Assembly (NCBI RefSeq): GCF_000744935.1
Contig: NZ_JQMW01000011.1
Location: forward strand, 496,001-560,000
Length of the DNA: 64,000 nucleotides
Reading direction: 5' to 3'
From: Clostridium sp. KNHs214
Lineage (GTDB): Bacteria > Bacillota > Clostridia > Clostridiales > Clostridiaceae
How positions within the stretch are numbered: position 1 is the stretch's first letter; each line of letters starts with the position of its first letter. Under the pieces are notes generated by a model. It worked only from the letters and a program-made list of their open reading frames with translations, was not told the DNA's origin and made no database searches. A program made the position numbers and the translations under genes. Shown here piece after piece: positions 45,422 to 55,095 of this stretch.

Positions 45422-46768
45422 CTATTTAAATTCCTTTAAGAATTTTGGAATGTGTAGAGCTTCATTAGTTCCAACAACTATTTCCCAGCCTGGTAGATTT
45501 TCTTCTAAGTCACCCTTAAGTACAGCAACTTTACCTGGAATTATAAGTTTTCTTGATTTAGTCTTTTCCTCTACTCCACTTTCTTTTACGAATTTAGCTA
45601 TGCTTGATGCTGTAAATTTACCTGCTGCCCAAGATGTAAGAACTGAATATCCGCCTGCATCAGGAATCAACATCCATACTGGAACTTTTGATCTTTCAAC
45701 TTCGCCAGATACTATGAAGTAAGTTAAAGCAAAGTCAACTGTTACCATTACTGGTGAGTTGTCATCTGGGTTATTTATTGGATAAACATTTGGTTCAACT
45801 CTCATTGGTCTTTGTGGGTCAGTGAATATGTTTTGTCTTAGAGCAAATAGTGGAAGTGCTCTTGCATAATCCATATCATCAAGTACAATGATTGAACCAT
45901 ATTTCATTGTAAATAATGTACTTAATGCTACTTCCATAAACTTGTCATTATTAGCAAGTTTATTAGCAAATATCACTGATGGATATCCAAATACTCTATC
46001 TTGTCCATCTAAATTTATTCTTCTTATTTGAACTGTATTTTGGAAAGCTTCTTTAATTGAAGAAGAACCTGGGTCAAGTATCAATTCTTTATAACCTTCT
46101 TTGTGTATTTCTTCTACTAATGCATATAATTCTTCTAATGATGGAGCCTTAACTCCTAAAACTAACTTATCAGCTTTAACTAATTCAACCATTTCTTTAT
46201 AGTTGTCTTTGTTTGCACCATAAACTATAGGATTTTCATCTTTTACTAGTGCTAAAGCTTCTTTCATAACAGATACATCTTCACAAGTTAACATGTAAGC
46301 TACTTTTAATCCGCTATTTTTAATTTTATTTATTATTTCTATATATCTATCTTTATTGCCACTGTAGTTTATTGCAGCAATTTCAGCTTTCATTTCTTCA
46401 CCGATTCTTACATAATTAACCTTTTTCATATTTTCTATTTTTCTATCTATTTCTTCATCAGACATGCAATCACAGAACATGATAGCAAATCTATTTCTAT
46501 TTACAAAAGTTTTACTGTGACGGAAAAGAACTGTTTCTCCTCCCAATTTATATTCATTTTCACCTTTTCCAACTGTTATTGTTTTCATAAGTGGTGCAGT
46601 AGCCTCTGATAACTTTTCTAATGCTGATGAATCCATATGAGGACATTTACTTATTTCTACCGCTCCTGCAGCTACTTTCATTGAGAATGCTAAGCATGTT
46701 GGGAAACCACAATCTTTACAATTCTTTTTTGGTGTTAATTTAAATATATCTAATCCTTTTAAAGCCAT
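45422..46768 (-). CDS. acsC: Corrinoid/iron-sulfur protein large subunit
   Basis: The 448-residue subunit carries the low-potential [4Fe-4S] cluster on C17, C20, C25 and C42 (NCKDCGFPTC...SKCP) that reductively activates the cobalt. The TIM-barrel middle and the C-terminal corrinoid-binding domain (from about residue 320) hold the methyl-carrying cobamide together with AcsD. It starts 124 bp after acsD. Length normal. Confidence 0.97.
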   Translation of the reverse strand: MALKGLDIFKLTPKKNCKDCGFPTCLAFSMKVAAGAVEISKCPHMDSSALEKLSEATAPLMKTITVGKGENEYKLGGETVLFRHSKTFVNRNRFAIMFCDCMSDEEIDRKIENMKKVNYVRIGEEMKAEIAAINYSGNKDRYIEIINKIKNSGLKVAYMLTCEDVSVMKEALALVKDENPIVYGANKDNYKEMVELVKADKLVLGVKAPSLEELYALVEEIHKEGYKELILDPGSSSIKEAFQNTVQIRRINLDGQDRVFGYPSVIFANKLANNDKFMEVALSTLFTMKYGSIIVLDDMDYARALPLFALRQNIFTDPQRPMRVEPNVYPINNPDDNSPVMVTVDFALTYFIVSGEVERSKVPVWMLIPDAGGYSVLTSWAAGKFTASSIAKFVKESGVEEKTKSRKLIIPGKVAVLKGDLEENLPGWEIVVGTNEALHIPKFLKEFK

Positions 46769-46892
46769 TTTTTATCCTCCTCTAACAATTCGAATTTACC
46801 TATCTACAAATATTTTTCCGAATTTTTTATCTTACCATCTTAAAATACCAAAACTTATAAACAATTTAGACTAAATTAAGTATTTAGACAAA

Positions 46893-47837
46893 TTATGCTA
46901 GTAACCCTTCTACTAAGCTTCTTAAAGTCTCTATTGATTTTGGATGTCTTAATACTAAAGCATCTGTTCCAGCTGATAAAACACCTGTTGCAGTAGCTAT
47001 TTCCATAGATATTGCTCTTTCTTCTTGAGAACCCCATTGTGGAGAATCTTTTTCTGATTCTACAGCTTCTTTAACTTTCCATGTTTCAAAAGAAACTGGT
47101 GTTATTATTGGAGTTTGAAGAGTTTTATCATCTTGTCCTAATGCTGCAAGTCTGATTCTATCCATAGTTGATATAACATATTCATAACCATAACCAGCCG
47201 CTGAACATCCTACATTTGATACTATATTTTCAGTCTTAACACCTAGTTGGTTTATTAATATATTCAATTGTTTTGCAAGGTTAATATCAACTGAAGATTC
47301 TGCTCCAACTTTATGACTATAAGCTAATGCACCTGCCGCTGCTACAGTTTTATAGTTTTCTTCTACTGCTGATAATAACAATACGTTATGTCCATCTAAT
47401 TCCTTTGCTAAGCTTTCAAATAATTTTGCATCTTTATCATGATTTCCTGTACCTGCTACAGCTAGAGGAATTTTTATAGCTTCTGCTACATCCTTAGCTA
47501 TTTTTGTACATTCTTCAACAGATTTATTTGCTCCACTTGGATCTGCTCCCTCTAGTCTCAAACATATAAAATCTGGGTTATATTTTTCTTCTATAAATTT
47601 TGCCCATTGAACTGGATCGTTACATACATCTTTGTATATTTCTTTTAATGCATCTATCCAATTTTCTGGATATACATCTATTATTTCCATTCCCATTTTA
47701 GGGGTATTTCCTGTATCCCCATCAAAAGTGTAAAAAGGAAGTGCGTTTTGTCCTCCTATTTTTATTGCCTTTTCTCCTGTTCCCATTTGAACTTCGTTGA
47801 TTTTACCTGAGTATTTTTGTACTGTTTTTTTGAACAT
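46893..47837 (-). CDS. acsD: Corrinoid/iron-sulfur protein small subunit
   Basis: A 314-residue TIM-barrel partner of AcsC. PDFICLRLEGADPSGANKS, LAVAGTGNHDKDAKLFE and VSNVGCSAAGYGYEYVIST are family features. It covers the corrinoid and takes part in methyl transfer from AcsE and to AcsB. Length matches the Moorella small subunit. It lies 20 bp after the CooC-like gene, so the two are translationally close. Confidence 0.96.
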   Translation of the reverse strand: MFKKTVQKYSGKINEVQMGTGEKAIKIGGQNALPFYTFDGDTGNTPKMGMEIIDVYPENWIDALKEIYKDVCNDPVQWAKFIEEKYNPDFICLRLEGADPSGANKSVEECTKIAKDVAEAIKIPLAVAGTGNHDKDAKLFESLAKELDGHNVLLLSAVEENYKTVAAAGALAYSHKVGAESSVDINLAKQLNILINQLGVKTENIVSNVGCSAAGYGYEYVISTMDRIRLAALGQDDKTLQTPIITPVSFETWKVKEAVESEKDSPQWGSQEERAISMEIATATGVLSAGTDALVLRHPKSIETLRSLVEGLLA

Positions 47838-47857
47838 AACTGGTAGCCTCCTTGTTT

Positions 47858-48631
47858 TTACTTATTTAATCCAACCTTAGATAATATATCATTTAAAGCT
47901 TTCTTGGATACACTATCTTCAGGTAATTTAACTAATGGTTTTCCTGCACAATCGTATTCATATACCATAGGATCCATTGGAACAACACCTACTAAGTTTA
48001 ATTCTTGATTCTCTATTTCTTCTAATATTCCATCCTTTAGTTTTTCTTCAGGCGCCCTATTCACTATAAGGTAGGTCTCAGAAACTTTCAATTTCAATTC
48101 CTTTACTAATTTATTTATTCTTCCTACAGCTTGTATTCCTCTCCTTGAACAATCACTTACTAAGAACAATAAATCAATATCATCTACAACTTTTCTACTT
48201 AAATGTTCCATTCCAGCTTCATTGTCTATAACTATGTAATCGTAATTATTAGCTAATGTATCTATTTGATTTTTTAAAACACCGTTTACGTAGCAATAAC
48301 AACCTTCACCCTGTGATCTTCCCATTACCAATAAATCAAAGCCATTACCTTCGGTTAATCCTGTGTTTAATCTATATTTTAGATAATCAGCTTTTAGCAT
48401 TCCTCCTGGAAAGCCGTCGCCTTTAAGGGACATTTGACTAACTTCTTCCCTTATTGTACCTAAAGTTTCCTCTACTTCTACGCCTAGAACTTCGTTTAAG
48501 TTAGCATTAGCATCTGCATCTACTGCTAATATAGGGCCTTTCCCTTGTTTCACCAAATAATCCATCAATAATCCTGTCAATGTAGTTTTTCCAGTGCCAC
48601 CTTTACCTGCTACAGCTATTTTATATCCCAT
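47858..48631 (-). CDS. CooC/AcsF-type nickel-insertion ATPase (second copy)
   Basis: A 257-residue MinD/CooC-type ATPase with a deviant Walker A, GKGGTGKT (9-16), which carries the signature lysine. GRSQGEGCYCYVNGVLK includes the C-x-C motif used by CooC dimers to bind nickel. Because it is placed between lpdA and acsD it most likely serves ACS or the corrinoid protein (AcsF-like), while the other copy beside acsA serves CODH (inference). SD AAGGAGG. Confidence 0.9.
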   Translation of the reverse strand: MGYKIAVAGKGGTGKTTLTGLLMDYLVKQGKGPILAVDADANANLNEVLGVEVEETLGTIREEVSQMSLKGDGFPGGMLKADYLKYRLNTGLTEGNGFDLLVMGRSQGEGCYCYVNGVLKNQIDTLANNYDYIVIDNEAGMEHLSRKVVDDIDLLFLVSDCSRRGIQAVGRINKLVKELKLKVSETYLIVNRAPEEKLKDGILEEIENQELNLVGVVPMDPMVYEYDCAGKPLVKLPEDSVSKKALNDILSKVGLNK

Positions 48632-48653
48632 AGTATAACCTCCTTTATTTAGT

Positions 48654-48678
48654 GCATAGGGTTAGAAAAACCCTATGC
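48654..48678 (-). other. Hairpin between lpdA and cooC-like gene
   Basis: GCATAGGGTT pairs perfectly with AACCCTATGC around a 5-nt loop. It begins 2 bp after the lpdA stop, and no T run follows. Confidence 0.6.
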
Positions 48679-48679
48679 T

Positions 48680-50053
48680 TTAAACTGCGTGAACACTTTC
48701 TTTATTTACATCATGAACGGCTTCCATTAGTGCTTCTGATAGTGTTGGATGTGGATGTATTGCATCGCCCACTTGTTCAGCAGTTAATCCTAAATGTACT
48801 GCTAATGTAAGTTCTGTAAGTAAATCTGTTGCATTAGGACCTATAACTGCAGCTCCTAATATTTTGTCGTTCATGTCTGTTATCACTTTTACAAAGCCCT
48901 GGAATTTACCCATAGCTTGTGCTTTTCCTAGTCCTCTAAAGTCGAATTTTCCAACTTTATATTCTACTCCTTGATCTTTAAGAGCTTTTTCTGTTGCCCC
49001 TACTCCTGCTACTTCTACACTAGTAAATACACATCTTGGAACAGCTCTGTAGTCCATTTTTTTATCTCCACCTAATGCATTTTCTACTGCAATAATTCCT
49101 TCTTTAGAAGCTACATGAGCTAATGCTGGAGTACTTACTGTATCACCTATAGCATATATGCCTTCAACATTTGTTTCCATTTTTTCATTTACTACTATTC
49201 TTCCTCTTTCCATATTAACTCCAAGTTCTTCTAGTCCTAAGCCTTGAGTATATGGTCTTCTACCTACTGAAACTAGCATCATTTCAGCTTCTAGTTCTTT
49301 GCCACTTCCTAAAGTAGCTACAACCTTGTCCTCTTTTACATCTACTTTAGATATACCATCTTTAACAAAGAATTTTATTTTACTTTGCTTAAATGATCTT
49401 TGAAGTATTTTAGCTACATCTTCATCTTCAAATGGAATCAAATGATCTACCATTTCAACTATTTGAACCTTTGTTCCTAATTCATTGTAAAATTGTCCAA
49501 TTTCACAACCTATTGGACCTCCTCCTACAATTATCATGGATTCTGGAAGTTTTTCTAATTCTAGTACCTCATCACTTATTATAACTCTTTTTCCGTCGTA
49601 TGGAAACATTGGTGGAACTACTGGAACAGAACCTGTAGCTATAATTATTTTGTCTGCTTTAATTATCTCCTTTGTTCCATCATTTTTTTCTACTTCTACA
49701 TTATTTTTATCTACTATTTTACCAGTACCTCTAACTAGTTTTACTCCTTTTTCATTAAAAAGGAATTCTATACCTTTTACTAATTGGTCTGTAACTTTTC
49801 GTTTTCTTGCTACAATTGCATCAAAATCTGCCTTTACTTCCCCTTCTACTTTTATTCCATATTTATCTGCATTTTTTATAGTTTCTAGAGCCTCCGAACA
49901 AGCTATTAATGCTTTAGTTGGTATACAGCCTACATTTAAGCAAGTTCCTCCTACGTGTTCTTTTTCAACTACAGTAACTTCTGCCCCTTTCATAGCTGCT
50001 TTTAATGCTGCTACATATCCTCCTGGGCCTCCACCTATAACTACTATTTTCAT
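48680..50053 (-). CDS. lpdA: Dihydrolipoyl dehydrogenase
   Basis: A 457-residue flavoprotein disulfide reductase from the chosen start MKIVVIGGGPGGYVAAL. The FAD-binding GxGxxG, the redox pair C38/C43 (GGTCLNVGCIPTKA), the NAD-binding GGGPIGCEIG and the C-terminal HPHPTLSEA with the active-site His are all present. There is no N-terminal lipoyl domain. An ATG 6 codons earlier is less likely because GAGAGG lies properly before 50053. It reoxidises lipoyl-H protein (GcvH, same run), linking the cluster to glycine metabolism. Confidence 0.95.
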   Translation of the reverse strand: MKIVVIGGGPGGYVAALKAAMKGAEVTVVEKEHVGGTCLNVGCIPTKALIACSEALETIKNADKYGIKVEGEVKADFDAIVARKRKVTDQLVKGIEFLFNEKGVKLVRGTGKIVDKNNVEVEKNDGTKEIIKADKIIIATGSVPVVPPMFPYDGKRVIISDEVLELEKLPESMIIVGGGPIGCEIGQFYNELGTKVQIVEMVDHLIPFEDEDVAKILQRSFKQSKIKFFVKDGISKVDVKEDKVVATLGSGKELEAEMMLVSVGRRPYTQGLGLEELGVNMERGRIVVNEKMETNVEGIYAIGDTVSTPALAHVASKEGIIAVENALGGDKKMDYRAVPRCVFTSVEVAGVGATEKALKDQGVEYKVGKFDFRGLGKAQAMGKFQGFVKVITDMNDKILGAAVIGPNATDLLTELTLAVHLGLTAEQVGDAIHPHPTLSEALMEAVHDVNKESVHAV

Positions 50054-50073
50054 CCCAATCGCCTCTCTCATTA

Positions 50074-50160
50074 ATTTTATAGTTTTACCGTAAATTAAAA
50101 TTCCCCTATTTAATAATACTAGTCTACCTTTTGAATTTTATGATTTTACTGTAAATTAAA
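50074..50160. repeat. 26-bp direct repeat with 60-bp spacing
   Basis: AATTTTATAGTTTTACCGTA at 50074 recurs as AATTTTATGATTTTACTGTA about 60 bp further, each followed by AATTAA. The second copy overlaps the metF stop codon and the first lies just before the lpdA start region. It looks like a local duplication of the metF 3' end. Confidence 0.55.
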
Positions 50161-51031
50161 GTCCTGCTCTATCTAGTATTACTGGAACATTTTCTTCTGC
50201 TCCTATAGCCATTATGTGAACTCCTTCACATAATCCCTCTTCTCTAGCTTGTTTTATGAATTCTGCAGCTATGTTTATTCCCTCTTGTACTTTGTTTTCT
50301 GCACCCTTCATTCTGTCAATAATTTCATCTGGAACGTATACACCTGCTACATTAGCATTCATGTATTTTGCCATACCAGCTGACTTTAATGGTATAATTC
50401 CAACCATCACATTTGTATTTAAATCTTTTGTCATTTCTCTAAATTTTCTTAAAGTATCTATATCATAAACAGCTTGTGTTTGGAAAAATTTTGCGCCTGC
50501 TTCAATTTTCTTTTTCATCTTTAATATTTGTAGTTCTAATGGGTCATATTTTGGAGATACACAAGCTCCTAAATAGAAGTTTGGTGTTCCTTTTAATTCA
50601 TTTCCCATCATATCTACACCAGAACTTATAGTAGATGCTACCTTAAGTATATCTACACTATCTAAGTCATACACTGGTTTTGCACCTGGGTGGTCACCAA
50701 GCACTGTATAATCTCCTGTTAGAGCTAATACGTTTTCAATTCCAAAAATACCTGCTGATAGAAGTTCACCCTCTATAGCAATTCTATTTCTATCTCTACC
50801 TGTTATTTGTAACACTGGCTCTAATCCTGCATCTTTGAGCATTTTACAAGTTGCTAAAGATGTAGCTTTCACTGTAGCTGCTTGGAAATCAGTAACATTG
50901 ACTCCATGAGCTCTTCCTTTTATAGCCTTAGCACACTCTATTAAGTGAGAAAGGTCTGTTCCCTTTGGAGGAGCCATCTCCGCTGTTATTGCAAACTCTT
51001 TTTTTTCAAAGGCCTGCTGTAATAAACTCAT
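50156..51031 (-). CDS. metF: Methylene-tetrahydrofolate reductase, MetF subunit
   Basis: A 291-residue flavoprotein TIM barrel that reduces methylene-THF to methyl-THF. ITAEMAPPKGTDLSHL, VLQITGRDRNRIAIEG, LALTGDYTVLGDHPGAKP and FFQTQAVYDIDTL are typical. In clostridial acetogens MetF works with MetV (next upstream), and the electron partner differs among species, so ferredoxin- or NADH-dependence cannot be decided here. The gap to metV is 19 bp. Confidence 0.95.
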   Translation of the reverse strand: MSLLQQAFEKKEFAITAEMAPPKGTDLSHLIECAKAIKGRAHGVNVTDFQAATVKATSLATCKMLKDAGLEPVLQITGRDRNRIAIEGELLSAGIFGIENVLALTGDYTVLGDHPGAKPVYDLDSVDILKVASTISSGVDMMGNELKGTPNFYLGACVSPKYDPLELQILKMKKKIEAGAKFFQTQAVYDIDTLRKFREMTKDLNTNVMVGIIPLKSAGMAKYMNANVAGVYVPDEIIDRMKGAENKVQEGINIAAEFIKQAREEGLCEGVHIMAIGAEENVPVILDRAGL

Positions 51032-51050
51032 AATAATCCCCCTCTAGCTT

Positions 51051-51701
51051 TTATCTATTTCTTATATCCATTTTTGATGGATGCATATCTAATTGATAAT
51101 CTCTTGGTTCTCTTATTTCTGTTAAATTATCAAGTTTATTTAATTCTTTAAGTTTTTCATATATAAGTATCCATGCACAATCATTATTTGGATCTACTTC
51201 ACATTTTCCATCCCTTGCGCCTCCGCATGGTCCATTTAAAAGTCCTTTAGCACATTTAGTTACTGGACAAATTCCTCCAGTCCACCCTAGTTGGCACTGT
51301 CCACAAGCTCTACAAGCTTCATCAAATTTGCCTACTCTTTCGACCTCTCCTATAAATCTTGTGTTATTTGCAGGATATACTGGAACTTTAACAAGTTTAG
51401 CTACAGTTTGTACACCATCGCCACATGCTAATGAAAGAACTGCATCTGCTTCCTTTATAGCTTCTTTTAATTCTTTTAAGTCTTTTTTTGCTTTTAGGAA
51501 ATTGCAAGATGGATCTAAAACTTTAAATCCCAATACTTCTTTTCCATTCTCTTCTAGCTTAGCTTTCATCTCTACTAATTGTTCTTCTCCGCCTACTTGA
51601 CAAGAGCTAGCACATAAAGAACATCCTGTAAGTACTACTTTTTTACTACCTTCAAGGTATTTAAGAATTTCTTCTAAAGGCTTTTTTTCTGAAATAACCA
51701 T
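51051..51701 (-). CDS. metV: Methylene-tetrahydrofolate reductase C-terminal-type subunit MetV
   Basis: A 216-residue cysteine-rich partner of MetF. Clusters are visible at C27, C30 and C34 (TGCSLCASSC) and about 130-170 (CRACGQCQLG, GGICPVTKCAKGLLNGPCGG, CEVDPNNDC), consistent with zinc and [4Fe-4S] sites. It passes electrons to the MetF flavin. The metVF pair is typical of acetogens. SD GGGGG before ATG. Confidence 0.94.
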   Translation of the reverse strand: MVISEKKPLEEILKYLEGSKKVVLTGCSLCASSCQVGGEEQLVEMKAKLEENGKEVLGFKVLDPSCNFLKAKKDLKELKEAIKEADAVLSLACGDGVQTVAKLVKVPVYPANNTRFIGEVERVGKFDEACRACGQCQLGWTGGICPVTKCAKGLLNGPCGGARDGKCEVDPNNDCAWILIYEKLKELNKLDNLTEIREPRDYQLDMHPSKMDIRNR

Positions 51702-51745
51702 ATTTCTTCCCCCATTTAATTATTAGTAACTATAAAGTTTTTATA

Positions 51746-52600
51746 TTATAAATTGTTTTGAGCTTTACATGCCTTAATTACATGTTTTCCTAGTATTGAA
51801 GTAGTAACTGAACCTACTCCCGCAGGTACTGGTGTTATTAATGAAGCTCTTTCTAAACAATCTTCTGTATTTACATCGCCACATAGTTTTCCTTCTTCAT
51901 CTACATTTATGCCTACATCAACTACTACAGCATCTTTACCTACATAGTCCTTTGTAATCATTTTTGCTTTTCCTATTCCAACTACTAATATATCAGCTTT
52001 AGAGGCTATTTCTGCCATGTTTTTTGTTCTAGAGTGACATATAGTTACTGTGGCATTTTCATCTAACAAAAGCATTGATACTGGTTTTCCAACTACCATG
52101 GATCTTCCTATAACTACAGCATTTTTACCTTTCATTTCTACATTATAATGCTTTAACATTTCTATAACTGCAGTTGGTGTACATGGTGGAAATCCCGTCT
52201 TATCCCCGCTCATTAACTTTGCTACATTTATTGGACTGAAACAATCCATATCCTTTTCTGGAGATATAACGTGCTTAATTACATCTTCATCCATTTGTTT
52301 TGGTAAAGGTCTAAAAATTAAAATACCGTGAGTTTTCTTATCTTCATTTACTTTTTTAATTTCCTCTATGAATTGTTCTTGTGATATGTCTTTTGGATAA
52401 GCCTTAACTTCTGTATCTATTCCAACCTTCGCGTATCTTTTTAACGCTCCTCTTTCATAAGAAAGGTCACTTGGGTTTTCTCCCACTCTCATTATAGTTA
52501 ACTTAGGAGTTATTCCCATGTCTTTAAGTTTGTTAACATCTTCTGCTAACTGTTCTGTAATTGCATCAGCCACGGGTTTACCTTTAATAATTTGTCCCAT
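51746..52600 (-). CDS. folD: Methylene-THF dehydrogenase/methenyl-THF cyclohydrolase
   Basis: A 284-residue protein with the catalytic-lysine/tyrosine region (SYERGALKRYAKVGI), ILIFRPLPKQMDEDVIKHV and the nucleotide-binding VIGRSMVVGKPVSMLLL. It interconverts methylene-, methenyl- and, in bifunctional forms, formyl-THF. Because a separate cyclodeaminase-family FchA is present, the dehydrogenase role is most certain here. Length normal. The 159-bp gap after fchA contains a hairpin. Confidence 0.96.
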   Translation of the reverse strand: MGQIIKGKPVADAITEQLAEDVNKLKDMGITPKLTIMRVGENPSDLSYERGALKRYAKVGIDTEVKAYPKDISQEQFIEEIKKVNEDKKTHGILIFRPLPKQMDEDVIKHVISPEKDMDCFSPINVAKLMSGDKTGFPPCTPTAVIEMLKHYNVEMKGKNAVVIGRSMVVGKPVSMLLLDENATVTICHSRTKNMAEIASKADILVVGIGKAKMITKDYVGKDAVVVDVGINVDEEGKLCGDVNTEDCLERASLITPVPAGVGSVTTSILGKHVIKACKAQNNL

Positions 52601-52722
52601 TTCAAAGCCTCCTCATTTAATAAATTCTATTATAGAAATATTATTATATATTTCTCAGCCTCTTATAAAAATACTAAGTACTAAAGACCAAGGAATATAC
52701 TATTTTACTATACATTCCTATA

Positions 52723-52744
52723 GCCCCCATTAAATAATGAGGGC
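52723..52744 (-). other. Hairpin between fchA and folD
   Basis: GCCCTCATTA pairs with TAATGGGGGC on the minus strand (one wobble) with a 2-nt loop. It begins 15 bp after the fchA stop, and no T run is present. Confidence 0.5.
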
Positions 52745-52759
52745 ATGAGGATGTATATA

Positions 52760-53392
52760 TTATTTACAAAGAGCTTTTACCACTTCTTCATAAACCTTAT
52801 CCGCTATTTCCGTTCCGTCTTTTACCAGTTTTTCAGTTTCCTCTTTAACTTTGGATACATAATTCTGATCTTTAATAGAATTTATGTTAATTATAACGTT
52901 TAGTTGAGCACTTATGATGGCTGTTCTTAAACATTGCACCCCCACACCTACATCACTTATAGCTAATTTTGAACATTTATTAACTAGGTTTTCATGCAAT
53001 TTTATAGCTTCATAAGCCTTTTTTACTATAGAAACTGGAACTTCACAGGCTTGTTTAAGTGCTTTTTCTAAAGTTTCTTCTTTTAATTTTCTTTCTTCTT
53101 CAGTATCTTTCTTCATGCCATAAGCTTTTGAAAGAGGAAGAAAATTTTCCGCATCATCATCTATCATTTTTAGGAGTTCCTTTTGAATTTCTCCAGCTTC
53201 ACTTAATATGCCCTTAATTTCTTCTTCATATTGAGCATATTTTTTCTTTCCAATGGTTAAGTTGCAAACCATACTACCTAATGCTGTGCCTATAGCACCA
53301 ACTAATGCTGCTGCTCCACCACCACCTGGTACTGGTTCTTTAGAAGCTAGCACTTCTGTAAAATCCATGCAAGTCTTATCTGCTAATTCCAT
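52760..53392 (-). CDS. fchA: Methenyl-THF cyclohydrolase / cyclodeaminase family protein
   Basis: A 210-residue helical protein of the FTCD cyclodeaminase family. EPVPGGGGAAALVGAIGTAL is the signature, and DDDAENFLPLSKAYGMKK and NVIININSIKD follow. In acetogens this protein (FchA) hydrolyses methenyl-THF or interconverts it with formyl-THF in the methyl branch. It lies 21 bp after fhs. Confidence 0.94.
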   Translation of the reverse strand: MELADKTCMDFTEVLASKEPVPGGGGAAALVGAIGTALGSMVCNLTIGKKKYAQYEEEIKGILSEAGEIQKELLKMIDDDAENFLPLSKAYGMKKDTEEERKLKEETLEKALKQACEVPVSIVKKAYEAIKLHENLVNKCSKLAISDVGVGVQCLRTAIISAQLNVIININSIKDQNYVSKVKEETEKLVKDGTEIADKVYEEVVKALCK

Positions 53393-53413
53393 ATCTCCTA
53401 CCTCCTAAAAATT

Positions 53414-55093
53414 TTAGAACAATCCACTTATTACTCCATTTTCATTTACATCTATTCTCTCTGCTGCTGGAAGTTTTGGAAGTCCTGGCATTTTCATTAT
53501 TTGTCCTGTAACAGCTACTGCAAATCCAGCTCCTGCTGAAATTGTAACTTCTCTTACAGTTATCTTGAATCCTGTTGGTCTTCCAAGTTTAGTTTGATCA
53601 TCTGTTAGTGAATATTGAGTCTTAGCTATACATACTGGAACATCTCCAAAACCATTCTTTTCTAATTCAGCTATTTGTTTTGATGCACCAGCTGTAAATT
53701 CTACATCATCAGCACCATATATCTTCTGTGCAACAGCTCTTATTTTTTCTTTTATTGGTAGGTTAGTTTCATAAGAGAATGTAAAATTGTTTTCAGCTTC
53801 GTCAATCAATCTTATAGCTTCTTTAGCAACTTCTATTCCGCCTTCTCCGCCTTTTGCCCAAACTTCTGATAAAGTAACATTCACGCCCAATTCCTTACAT
53901 TTTTCAGAAACTAATTTAAGTTCTGCTTCTGTGTCAGTTGGAAATCTATTTAAAGCAACTACTGCTGGTAACTTATATACTTTAGTTATATTCTCAACAT
54001 GCTTTAATAAATTTGGTAAGCCCTTTTCTAGAGCTTCTAAGTTTTCTTCATTAAGCTCAGTCTTTGGAACTCCACCATTATATTTTAACGCTCTAACTGT
54101 AGCAACTATTATAACAGCATCTGGTTTTAAACCAGCCATTCTACATTTAATGTCTAAGAATTTTTCTGCCCCAAGGTCAGCACCAAAACCTGCTTCAGTA
54201 ACTACATAATCTCCAAAGTGCATAGCCATTTTAGTAGCTATTACTGAGTTACATCCATGAGCTATATTAGCAAATGGTCCTCCATGTACAAATGCTGGTG
54301 TTCCTTCTAATGTTTGTACAAGATTTGGTTTTAATGCATCTTTTAATAGAGCTGCCATAGCTCCATGAGCATTTAATTGTCCAGCTGTAACTGGATCTCC
54401 AGCGTAAGTATAGCCAATAACTATTCTAGAAAGTCTTTCTTTTAAATCAGTAATATTGTTTGCCAAACAGAATATAGCCATTATTTCTGATGCAACAGTT
54501 ATATCAAATCCATCTTCTCTTGGAGCACCGTTAGCTTTTCCACCAAGTCCATCTACAACGAACCTTAATTGTCTATCATTCATGTCTATACATCTTCTCC
54601 AAGTAATTCTTCTTGGGTCTATGTTTAACTTATTGCCTTGATAAATATGATTGTCTATCATTGCTGCTAATAAGTTGTTTGCAGCTGTCATAGCATGTAA
54701 ATCTCCTGTAAAATGAAGATTTATATCTTCCATAGGAACTACTTGTGCATATCCTCCACCTGCAGCTCCACCCTTAATACCAAATACTGGTCCTAATGAT
54801 GGTTCTCTTAACGCTACTACTGTATTTTTACCTAGTTTTGATAAGGCATCTGCCACCCCTATAGCTGTAGTTGTTTTTCCTTCTCCAGCTGGAGTTGGAT
54901 TAATAGCTGTTGTTAATATAAGCTTTCCTGGCTTAGTTCCATTGTCTTTCTTTAATAAATTGTAATCTACTTTAGCCTTGTACTTTCCATAGTATTCTAT
55001 GTCATCTTCTGTTAATCCTAACTTTGCAGCTATTTCTTTAATATGTTCTAGCTTAGCCTCCTGTGCAATTTCTATATCGGATTTAAAACCCAT
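53414..55093 (-). CDS. fhs: Formate-tetrahydrofolate ligase
   Basis: A 559-residue enzyme that activates formate with ATP to 10-formyl-THF. The ATP site is [11 protein letters not shown] (66-76), and [20 protein letters not shown] and [13 protein letters not shown]-like [14 protein letters not shown] are family signatures. Length equals the Moorella enzyme. The start is 2 bp after the cooC stop, so translation of the two is coupled. Confidence 0.98.
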   Translation of the reverse strand: MGFKSDIEIAQEAKLEHIKEIAAKLGLTEDDIEYYGKYKAKVDYNLLKKDNGTKPGKLILTTAINPTPAGEGKTTTAIGVADALSKLGKNTVVALREPSLGPVFGIKGGAAGGGYAQVVPMEDINLHFTGDLHAMTAANNLLAAMIDNHIYQGNKLNIDPRRITWRRCIDMNDRQLRFVVDGLGGKANGAPREDGFDITVASEIMAIFCLANNITDLKERLSRIVIGYTYAGDPVTAGQLNAHGAMAALLKDALKPNLVQTLEGTPAFVHGGPFANIAHGCNSVIATKMAMHFGDYVVTEAGFGADLGAEKFLDIKCRMAGLKPDAVIIVATVRALKYNGGVPKTELNEENLEALEKGLPNLLKHVENITKVYKLPAVVALNRFPTDTEAELKLVSEKCKELGVNVTLSEVWAKGGEGGIEVAKEAIRLIDEAENNFTFSYETNLPIKEKIRAVAQKIYGADDVEFTAGASKQIAELEKNGFGDVPVCIAKTQYSLTDDQTKLGRPTGFKITVREVTISAGAGFAVAVTGQIMKMPGLPKLPAAERIDVNENGVISGLF

Positions 55094-55095
55094 TT

